Shown here: positions 6,933 to 11,958 of the stretch, one piece after another
Numbering within the stretch: the stretch's first letter is position 1
How the letters are laid out: the number at the start of each line of letters is the position of its first letter
Assembly (NCBI GenBank): GCA_002305315.1
Contig: DBQQ01000015.1
Location: 1-11,958, forward strand
Source: Clostridiales bacterium UBA1390
Lineage (GTDB): Bacteria > Bacillota > Clostridia > Lachnospirales > Bianqueaceae
Direction of reading: 5' to 3'
Length of the DNA stretch: 11,958 nt
Made by a program: the position numbers and the translations under genes
Notes under the pieces: generated by a model
Databases searched by the model: none
Seen by the model: the letters and a program-made list of their open reading frames with translations, nothing else
Told to the model about the DNA's origin: nothing

Positions 6933-8374
6933 CTGTCCTTTTCCTCCTTTTCCGCGAGGTTCTTGGCATTCTGTACGGCAATCAAAGGAATCCGCACCGT
7001 AAAGGATGTTCCCACATCCTCCTTGCTGCGAATACTGATTGAACCATGATGCATGGTAATAATCTGATGCACAATCGCTAGCCCAAGCCCCGTGCCGCCT
7101 GTAGCGCGGTCTCTGGTCTTATCCACTCGATAAAACCGCTGATAAATCTTATTAAAATGCTCTTCGGCAATTCCGCAGCCCGTATCACTGATGGTAAGGA
7201 TCGCATCTGCAAAATCGGAATCCACTTTCAGACGTACACTACCGCCCTCTTTATTATATTTGATTCCGTTTTCCACCAGATTCGATAAGGCCAGCGTCAT
7301 CTTCATCTCATCTACCTCTGCCTCCACCCGTCCTCGATTCTCTAAAATCAACTCTACCTGTTTACGATCCGCCAAAGGCTGCAACCGCTTTAGGATAGAC
7401 TCTGCCATATCATTCATCGAGATCATCTGCAGATTCAGTCCACTCTTACTGTCTTCCAGGCGGACCAGAGACAAGAGATCGTTGATCAATGCACTTTCCC
7501 GATCAATCTCTGAATTGATATCCTGCAGAAACTCCCTATAAATTTCCTCTGGAGCCCCTTTCTGCAGAAGCAGCGATTCCGTCAGCACTTTAATGGAACT
7601 CAGCGGCGTTTTGAGTTCGTGAGAAACATTGGACACAAATTCTTTACGAGAAGTATCCGCTTCTTTCAGATCCGCAATAATCGTATCCATGGATTTGACC
7701 ACTGCCCCATACTCACTGGTCTCTCGTACCAACGGAGGATGTTCACCATGCCCATTATTTACATCCCGCAGCCAACGGCGAATCTTGGCTAATGGCTTAA
7801 AGGACAGCATAAATACACTTCCTATCAAGAGGCAGATGATGATCCATGTCAAAATCAAAACAAGCACTACCGCGTCCAAGCTGTTCTGAATCTCCTGATA
7901 TTGTCGTTCCATTGATAAGGATACATATACAACTCCCACAACATAGGAATCACTATAATCAAGAATCGGAACCGCAATTCGTCCATAAATTCCCTCAACA
8001 GCTCTCGTTGTCTGACCTGACAGCGCTGTTAAAATATCATCGTTTATAAAAGTTTTTCCCCTTCGTGTATTGGCGGAATCCTTCAGAACTCTGCACTGGT
8101 CGTTCAGTACTAGGATGCGCGCATCCTGATAAAACCCCGCCATACTGTCCACTTCTTCGTAATACTCCGAAGACCCCGTATTTCCTATATATTGATTCAT
8201 CGCAATATCCGATGCCACCAGCACAGCATACCGACTAATCTCGTCCATACGGGAATTGATCCGATAGTTAATCTGGTTGGATAATACGAAAAAGAGCGCG
8301 AAGCAAAAGATTCCCGTCACAACGATAATCAAAAATATCGTAGCACGAATCTGAATACGCTGATACCATTTCAT
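6929..8374 (-). CDS. Membrane sensor histidine kinase (HAMP, HisKA, HATPase)
   Basis: This 481-residue class I kinase has TM1 (about 11-32), an extracellular sensor of roughly 135 residues, TM2 (about 169-192) and HAMP (about 193-241). HisKA follows with FVSNVSHELKTPLSSIK (phosphorylated His252). The ATP-binding domain has an N box with NLVENGIKYN (Asn369), DTGCGIA (397-403) and GGTGLGLAIV. There is no cytoplasmic PAS domain. The start is the ATG at 8374, seven bases after GAGGAG (8382-8387). A longer in-frame reading from 8416 would overlap the regulator by 31 bases and adds an unconvincing N-terminus. The gene follows its response regulator by 11 bases and overlaps the GerMN lipoprotein by four. 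Architecture and neighbourhood are like MtrB, WalK or PhoR. The signal sensed is unknown. Confidence 0.95.
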   Translation of the reverse strand: MKWYQRIQIRATIFLIIVVTGIFCFALFFVLSNQINYRINSRMDEISRYAVLVASDIAMNQYIGNTGSSEYYEEVDSMAGFYQDARILVLNDQCRVLKDSANTRRGKTFINDDILTALSGQTTRAVEGIYGRIAVPILDYSDSYVVGVVYVSLSMERQYQEIQNSLDAVVLVLILTWIIICLLIGSVFMLSFKPLAKIRRWLRDVNNGHGEHPPLVRETSEYGAVVKSMDTIIADLKEADTSRKEFVSNVSHELKTPLSSIKVLTESLLLQKGAPEEIYREFLQDINSEIDRESALINDLLSLVRLEDSKSGLNLQMISMNDMAESILKRLQPLADRKQVELILENRGRVEAEVDEMKMTLALSNLVENGIKYNKEGGSVRLKVDSDFADAILTISDTGCGIAEEHFNKIYQRFYRVDKTRDRATGGTGLGLAIVHQIITMHHGSISIRSKEDVGTSFTVRIPLIAVQNAKNLAEKEEKDR

Positions 8375-8381
8375 CCTCTGA

Positions 8382-8387
8382 CTCCTC
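8382..8387 (-). promoter_or_regulatory. Ribosome binding site deciding the kinase start
   Basis: GAGGAG on the minus strand overlaps the response regulator stop TGA (8386-8388) and lies seven bases from the ATG at 8374. It supports the 481-residue kinase over the 495-residue reading. Confidence 0.75.
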
Positions 8388-9069
8388 AATCCTTGAAGAA
8401 GTACCCTACGCCCCACTTCGTCTGGATAAACGTGGGCTCACTCGAATTAGGCTCAATCTTTTCCCGTAATCTCCGAACATGTACGTCCACCGTGCGCACA
8501 TCCCCAGGGTAATCATATCCCCATACGATGTCCAAAAGCTTTTCTCTGCTGTACACCTTGCCGACATTCCGAGCCAAGAGCTCCAGAAGATCAAACTCTT
8601 TCGCCGTCAAATTCACTTCTTTGCCCTCTACAAAGACCGTCCGGCTGTCGAAATCAATCGTAAGGCCCCGAATCTCCAGCGTATTGCCCTTCTTCTCCTT
8701 GACCGAACGGGTCCTCCGCAGGATCGCTTTCACTCTGGCTTTCAGCTCGACAATATTAAACGGCTTTGTCATATAGTCATCCGCGCCATATTCCAGCCCC
8801 AGGATCTTATCCATATCCTCACTTTTCGCTGTAAGCATGATAATTGGCACGTCGGAAAACTCCCTGACCATCTGGCATACCTCTAACCCATCCAACTTGG
8901 GCAGCATCACATCCAGAATCACCAAATCATATTCTTTATTCTTAATCATCTCCAGGGCTGTTTCTCCGTCATAAGCCACATCTGCCTCAATCCCATCGTG
9001 TTCCAGGCTATACTTGATGCCTTTCACGATCATCTTCTCATCATCCACAATCAGTATCTGTGTTGCCAC
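8386..9069 (-). CDS. OmpR/PhoB-family response regulator
   Basis: This 227-residue transcription factor has a receiver domain (1-about 118) with acidic pocket Asp9/Asp10, phosphoacceptor Asp53 in VILDVMLPKLDG, Thr80 and Lys102 in DYMTKPF. It is joined to a winged-helix DNA-binding domain (about 130-227) with LTAKEFDLLELLARN, YSREKLLDIVWGYDYPGDVRTVDVHVRRLREKI and TKWGVGYFF. The signalling residues are intact. The start is a GTG at 9069 with AGGAGG (9078-9083) eight bases upstream. It follows comEA by 12 bases, and its ribosome site overlaps the comEA stop. It closely resembles WalR, PhoP and MtrA-type regulators, but sequence reading alone cannot choose among them. The target genes are unknown. 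Confidence 0.96.
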   Translation of the reverse strand: MATQILIVDDEKMIVKGIKYSLEHDGIEADVAYDGETALEMIKNKEYDLVILDVMLPKLDGLEVCQMVREFSDVPIIMLTAKSEDMDKILGLEYGADDYMTKPFNIVELKARVKAILRRTRSVKEKKGNTLEIRGLTIDFDSRTVFVEGKEVNLTAKEFDLLELLARNVGKVYSREKLLDIVWGYDYPGDVRTVDVHVRRLREKIEPNSSEPTFIQTKWGVGYFFKD

Positions 9070-9077
9070 TTTCGACT

Positions 9078-9083
9078 CCTCCT
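9078..9083 (-). promoter_or_regulatory. Ribosome binding site for the GTG start of the response regulator
   Basis: AGGAGG on the minus strand is built into the comEA stop (TAG at 9082-9084, read TAGGAGG) and is eight bases from GTG 9069. This predicts translational coupling of comEA and the regulator. Confidence 0.8.
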
Positions 9084-9663
9084 ATCCCGCGGTTATCAGA
9101 TCCCGTAGTTCTTCAAAAAGGGCGTCTCCAATCCCTTTTACATTCTTGATCTCTTCAATCGATGAAAAACCACCGTGCTCTTCCCGATACGCTATGATTC
9201 GCTCTGCCAACGCCGGACCAATGCCCGGAAGAGCATCCAGTTCTATTGTATCCGCTTTATTCAGATCGGTCAAGTCATTTTCCGGATTAATTTCTTCCGG
9301 TATGGATTCTCCCTGCCTGGGCACATAGATTTTCTGTCCATCTTTCAGGGGTTCCGCCAGATTCAACCCGGACAGATCTGCGTCCTCACTGCATCCTCCG
9401 GCTTTCTCTATCGCATCCACTACCCGATCTCCCTCTTCCAGGATATATACCGCATCCGGATGCAGAACGGCCCCTCCCACATGGACATAGATCTTCTGCT
9501 CCTCTTCGCTGTTCGTTTCTATCACAGAGCTCTCTGCCTCATAAATGGGTTCCGGTATTTCTTCTGGTTTCTGTCTGGCTGTAAAATAATACAAAAGGCC
9601 CTCTGCCAGAAGCACAACCCCGCCACCAATCCATTTCCATCGTCTCATTGTTTCTCTTGTCAT
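9082..9663 (-). CDS. comEA: ComEA competence DNA receptor (SLBB plus helix-hairpin-helix)
   Basis: ComEA binds incoming double-stranded DNA at the cell surface and hands it to ComEC. The 193-residue protein has an N-terminal membrane anchor (about 11-28), an acidic linker (33-56), an SLBB domain (about 57-118; YVHVGGAVLHPDAVY to LKDGQKIYVP) and a C-terminal double HhH DNA-binding domain (131-192; LNKADTIELDALPGIGP, GFSSIEEIKNVKGIGD). Domain order and length are typical of Gram-positive ComEA. The ATG at 9663 follows GGGGAGG (9671-9677) by seven bases. It heads the minus-strand run that continues to holA. It is not followed by comEB as in Bacillus; a two-component system lies between it and comEC. 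I see no confident promoter for it in the 106-base divergent gap. Confidence 0.95.
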   Translation of the reverse strand: MTRETMRRWKWIGGGVVLLAEGLLYYFTARQKPEEIPEPIYEAESSVIETNSEEEQKIYVHVGGAVLHPDAVYILEEGDRVVDAIEKAGGCSEDADLSGLNLAEPLKDGQKIYVPRQGESIPEEINPENDLTDLNKADTIELDALPGIGPALAERIIAYREEHGGFSSIEEIKNVKGIGDALFEELRDLITAG

Positions 9664-9677
9664 TCTTCTTCCTCCCC

Positions 9678-9706
9678 TTGTGTCTTTCTGGAATCAATGC
9701 TATAAT
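9678..9706 (+). promoter_or_regulatory. Extended -10 promoter for the carboxypeptidase homologue
   Basis: TTGTGT (-35, 9678-9683), a 17-base spacer and a perfect TATAAT (-10, 9701-9706), preceded by TGC for an extended -10. Transcription would start near 9713, about 57 bases before the ATG at 9770. Confidence 0.8.
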
Positions 9707-9724
9707 AATTAGGATCAAAAGGGC

Positions 9725-9744
9725 TCTTGCCTGCCAAGACAGGC
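9725..9744. repeat. Interleaved inverted repeats in the comEA divergent gap
   Basis: TCTTG (9725-9729) with CAAGA (9735-9739) forms one palindrome. GCCTG (9729-9733) with CAGGC (9740-9744) forms a second, overlapping one. They lie just downstream of the predicted start of the rightward transcript and upstream of comEA. They could be an operator or two mutually exclusive small hairpins; both arms are short. Confidence 0.3.
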
Positions 9745-9769
9745 TGAATCTAAATTGGAGGAATCTGTT

Positions 9770-11086
9770 ATGCGCTCCATCCACTCCGGCCGCAAGGGCC
9801 GTCTGCTTTCCATCCTGATACTCATCCTCTATTGTACCGCCGTCCTCCCGGTGAAGGCCGCTACTCCGGAGTTATCCGTCCCCGCGTCTTATGGCGTTGT
9901 CTTGATGGAGGCCACTGCTGGTCAGACGCTGCGGGAAAGCAACGCGGAAACGACCATGGCTCCATATGGCGCCGTCAATCTTCTCATCGCTTTGACAGCC
10001 GTCAGGCACGCCTCTTTGGATGACAGCGTGACAGTCCCTTCCGGAATCGATGAAGATATTCCCGATGAGGCCTATGTCATCTATCTGGAAGAAGGAGAGA
10101 TCTTGACTGTGAGAGACTGCATTGCCGCTCTGCTCTTTAATTCCGCGAATGATGCCGCCTATACGCTGGCTGTCTCACTGGCTGGTTCCGTATCTGCCTA
10201 TGCTCAATGGATGAACGAAGTGGCTTCTGCATGTGGCGCCACTAATTCCCACTTTACAACGGTCTTCGATTTGGCTTCCGAGGAACAATATACGACAGCT
10301 AAAGATATGGCCTATGTCGCCGCTGCTTTCTGGCAGGAGGAGTCTTTGCAAGAGCTCTTATGCAGCGATCTATATGCCATTTCTCCCACCAATATCACAT
10401 CCGAAACCCGTTATTATGCGAATCCCTTCCGCATGCTGGCTATGGGTACCTCCAACTACTACGAATACGCATTAGGCGGCAAAGCCAGCCAAAATACTGT
10501 CATCGCGTTTGCTGAAAGCAATGGTATGACTTTAATCAGCGTGATTCTGGGAGCGCTCAATTCTTCAGAAGCATATAGTACCGCCGAAGAAGTGCTGGAA
10601 TATGGTTTTGACTACTTTCAGCCCGTCACGATCGATTATCCCGGCAACTCGGTTGCCAGAATCCCCGTCTACGATGGAGAAGATAAGATTGGCTATGTGG
10701 ATGCTCTAGTCGAAGGTACTTTCTGCTATTACGCAGAGGTTCTCTCCCGCAAACCCACAGACCCAGAAGGGCTGGCCTCCTTCTTCAGCCACGAGTTGCT
10801 CCTCCCCGCTTCCTTAGAAGCACCAGTGGAAGCAGGTGAGGTGATCGGCCGTGTCGTCTACACCAAGCTGGACGATCCCCATGTGCAGATCTCACTGGAT
10901 TGTACAGCCGGCAGTGATCTGATTCCCATTGAGGATTCCCAGAAAGAGCAGGACGCCGCAGCCAGCGGATGGGTGCGGTATCTGGAATGGATCAACTGGA
11001 TTCTGATCCCTCTCATCCTATATCTAGCCTGGCGTTTGATCTGGCCCTATCTGGAAAAGAAGATTCACAAACCCAAGTCCTTTTGA
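9770..11086 (+). CDS. PBP5/DacF-like D,D-carboxypeptidase homologue lacking the SxxK catalytic residues
   Basis: Peptidase S11 enzymes trim the terminal D-Ala of peptidoglycan stem peptides using SxxK, SxN and KTG motifs. This 438-residue protein has a signal peptide (about 10-30, cut near VKA-ATP), the S11 domain (about 33-278), the beta-rich C-terminal domain (about 285-385) and a C-terminal membrane anchor (about 405-427) with a basic tail, which is the full PBP5 layout. The SxxK position is rewritten: where enzymes read AP-x-Sxx-K, this reads APYGAVN (64-70), with Gly67 for the nucleophile Ser and Asn70 for the Lys. The SxN motif is kept as SAN (125-127, LLFNSANDAA). The KTG motif is GKAS (237-240). 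The usual DGL after the SxN region is altered to VFDL. The frame is open throughout. I infer a catalytically dead, structurally intact homologue. The start is the ATG at 9770, six bases after GGAGGAA; a TTG at 9755 would translate the ribosome site. Confidence 0.9.
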   Translation: MRSIHSGRKGRLLSILILILYCTAVLPVKAATPELSVPASYGVVLMEATAGQTLRESNAETTMAPYGAVNLLIALTAVRHASLDDSVTVPSGIDEDIPDEAYVIYLEEGEILTVRDCIAALLFNSANDAAYTLAVSLAGSVSAYAQWMNEVASACGATNSHFTTVFDLASEEQYTTAKDMAYVAAAFWQEESLQELLCSDLYAISPTNITSETRYYANPFRMLAMGTSNYYEYALGGKASQNTVIAFAESNGMTLISVILGALNSSEAYSTAEEVLEYGFDYFQPVTIDYPGNSVARIPVYDGEDKIGYVDALVEGTFCYYAEVLSRKPTDPEGLASFFSHELLLPASLEAPVEAGEVIGRVVYTKLDDPHVQISLDCTAGSDLIPIEDSQKEQDAAASGWVRYLEWINWILIPLILYLAWRLIWPYLEKKIHKPKSF

Positions 11087-11172
11087 CCCTACACTCTATA
11101 TAATCGCTCTTTTTTATGTTTTGGCTGGTGTTTTTTGAAAAATTCACAATTTGTTCATGGAGGTGACCTATC
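11087..11172 (+). other. Intergenic gap between the carboxypeptidase homologue and the P-loop gene
   Basis: This 86-base AT-rich gap has a TATAAT at 11099-11104 but no acceptable -35 at the right distance (TTGACC at 11083 is only ten bases away). I see no stem with a T-run strong enough to call a terminator. Co-transcription of the two genes is possible. Confidence 0.4.
11159..11166 (+). promoter_or_regulatory. Near-perfect ribosome binding site ahead of a CTG codon
   Basis: GGAGGTGA is complementary to eight bases of the 16S rRNA 3' end. Six bases downstream is CTG (11173). The nearest in-frame ATG (11209) is 42 bases away and inside the Walker A motif. The TGA of this site is the in-frame stop that bounds the reading frame upstream. 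Confidence 0.8.
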
Positions 11173-11694
11173 CTGCGCTCCAAAACTTTATTCCTTATCG
11201 GCGGCACCATGGGGGTCGGCAAAACTACAGTCTGTCAGTATCTGAAATATCAACTGCCCCGCAGTGTTTTTCTGGACGGCGACTGGTGCTGGGATGCAGA
11301 TCCTTTCCTGGTCACAGCGGAAACCCGACAGATGGTTCTCGACAACATCTGTCATCTGCTCAACAACTTTCTCCACTGCTCTGCCTATGAAAACATCCTA
11401 TTCGGCTGGGTCATGCATGAGCAGAAAATCATCGATCATATCCTCTCTCATCTGGATCTTCAAGACTGTACTGTACACCCCATCTCCCTCATCTGCGATG
11501 CCGATACCCTGCACAGCCGTCTCCAGAAAGATATCGATGCAGGACTCCGTTCCGCCGACATTCTGGAAAGAAGCACCGCACGACTTCCTTTATATCATCA
11601 TCTTCGTACAATTCAGATCGACACCTCCAACAGAACAGTGGAAGAAATTGCAGAAGAACTCTGCCGCATTGGAAAAGCGTCCCTATCTGACTAA
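11173..11694 (+). CDS. Small P-loop kinase-like NTPase, probable CTG start
   Basis: The 173-residue cytoplasmic protein has the nucleotide/shikimate-kinase type of P-loop fold. A first strand TLFLI (5-9) runs into Walker A GTMGVGKTT (11-19), followed by VFLDGDWCW (Asp35, Asp37), where such kinases bind the acceptor substrate. Then come a helical lid-like region with SRLQKDIDAGLR and a terminal strand TIQIDTSNRTVEEIAEEL. The usual annotation for such proteins is AAA-family or nucleoside-kinase-like; the substrate cannot be told. The start at 11173 is chosen because GGAGGTGA is six bases upstream and because starting at ATG 11209 would remove the first strand and half of Walker A. No ATG, GTG or TTG is available in frame between the TGA at 11164-11166 and 11209. 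The gene follows the carboxypeptidase homologue by 86 bases and is followed by tandem palindromic repeats. Confidence 0.82.
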   Translation: MRSKTLFLIGGTMGVGKTTVCQYLKYQLPRSVFLDGDWCWDADPFLVTAETRQMVLDNICHLLNNFLHCSAYENILFGWVMHEQKIIDHILSHLDLQDCTVHPISLICDADTLHSRLQKDIDAGLRSADILERSTARLPLYHHLRTIQIDTSNRTVEEIAEELCRIGKASLSD

Positions 11695-11751
11695 GAAATT
11701 TTCTATTTTTGTACATGCTTCGAGGATCCATATGTCTTTGGGGGCAAGCGT

Positions 11752-11958
11752 TTTATACGCAATCCTGCAAAGGAAGTCTACTGAATTTTGGTTTTGCGTA
11801 TAATTCTGAGAGCATCTCCGTCCCCGCAAAACTGGAAATGGAAATATCTTACAGATTTATACGCAATCCTGCAAAGAGACTCTACAGAATCTCGATTTTG
11901 CGTATAACTTCAATAGCATCTCCGTCCCCACGAGGCTTAAAATGGAAGAATTTTACAG
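11752..11958. repeat. Two tandem 104-base palindromic repeats, running off the window
   Basis: Copy 1 spans 11752-11854 and copy 2 spans 11856-11958, about 80 percent identical by hand alignment without gaps. Each has a perfect 10-base inverted repeat TTATACGCAA / TTGCGTATAA (11753-11762 with 11794-11803; 11857-11866 with 11898-11907), an inner weaker stem, then an identical AGCATCTCCGTCCCC block (11811-11825; 11915-11929) and an ending close to TTACAG. Copy 2 ends exactly at the window edge, so more copies may follow. No T-run follows the stems, so they are not simple intrinsic terminators. Confidence 0.9.

Noticed and set aside
9770..11086. Frameshift or pseudogene explanation for the missing SxxK in the carboxypeptidase homologue
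   Set aside because: The frame is open from signal peptide to anchor, flanking residues align without gaps to the family pattern, and promoter and ribosome site are good. It reads as substitution, not decay.
11752..11803. Palindromes as the intrinsic terminator of the P-loop gene
   Set aside because: The long stem is followed by TTCTGAG and CTTCAAT rather than a T-run, and the loop is about 31 bases.
11264..11803. Overlapping open frame of 179 codons in the P-loop gene region, plus strand
   Set aside because: It runs out of frame through the P-loop protein and into the repeats, and its product resembles nothing. The P-loop frame has the motif and the ribosome site.
11752..11958. Tandem repeats as a CRISPR array
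   Set aside because: The repeat unit is 104 bases with scattered differences and no short repeat/unique spacer alternation, and there are no cas genes.

Overview
The window looks like a chromosomal core segment from a spore-forming, low-to-mid GC Firmicute of the class Clostridia; the gut Lachnospiraceae are my best guess. It carries two dedicated sporulation genes (spoIIP, gpr), a GerMN-domain lipoprotein, strong AGGAGG ribosome binding sites and a Gram-positive late-competence cluster (comEA, comEC, holA). The neighbourhood spoIIP / rpsT / gpr / holA / comEC / comEA matches the well-known lepA-spoIIP-gpr-rpsT-holA-comEC-comEA neighbourhood of Bacillus and relatives. Family assignments come from reading the proteins, not from a database search.

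Layout, left to right. Bases 1-80 hold a good outward-facing (minus strand) promoter for a gene beyond the left edge, probably lepA by synteny. spoIIP (minus) follows, then rpsT (minus) with a clear terminator, a consensus sigma-A promoter and a leader hairpin. gpr (plus) diverges from rpsT and converges tail-to-tail on holA with one base between the stops. From 9663 down to 2694 the minus strand is one tightly packed gene run: comEA, an OmpR-type response regulator, its sensor kinase, a GerMN lipoprotein, comEC and holA. Most junctions have overlapping or near-overlapping stops and starts. Divergent from comEA is a penicillin-binding-protein-5-like D,D-carboxypeptidase homologue (plus). After it comes a small P-loop kinase-like gene (plus), and then two tandem copies of a 104-base palindromic element that run to the right edge.

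How the genes fit together. ComEA and ComEC are the DNA receptor and the membrane channel of transformation, and HolA is the clamp-loader delta subunit. A complete two-component system plus a GerMN lipoprotein is inserted between comEA and comEC. Its regulator-kinase-GerMN lipoprotein order recalls the actinobacterial MtrA-MtrB-LpqB module, in which the lipoprotein acts on the kinase.

Most noteworthy points: (1) the carboxypeptidase homologue has lost the catalytic Ser and Lys of its SxxK motif (it reads GxxN) while keeping fold, signal peptide and membrane anchor, so it is probably a pseudoenzyme; (2) the MtrAB-LpqB-like module lies inside a competence operon; (3) the P-loop gene appears to start at a CTG codon; (4) the tandem palindromic repeats show a compensatory base change in their inner stem; (5) the rpsT-gpr pair appears inverted relative to Bacillus.
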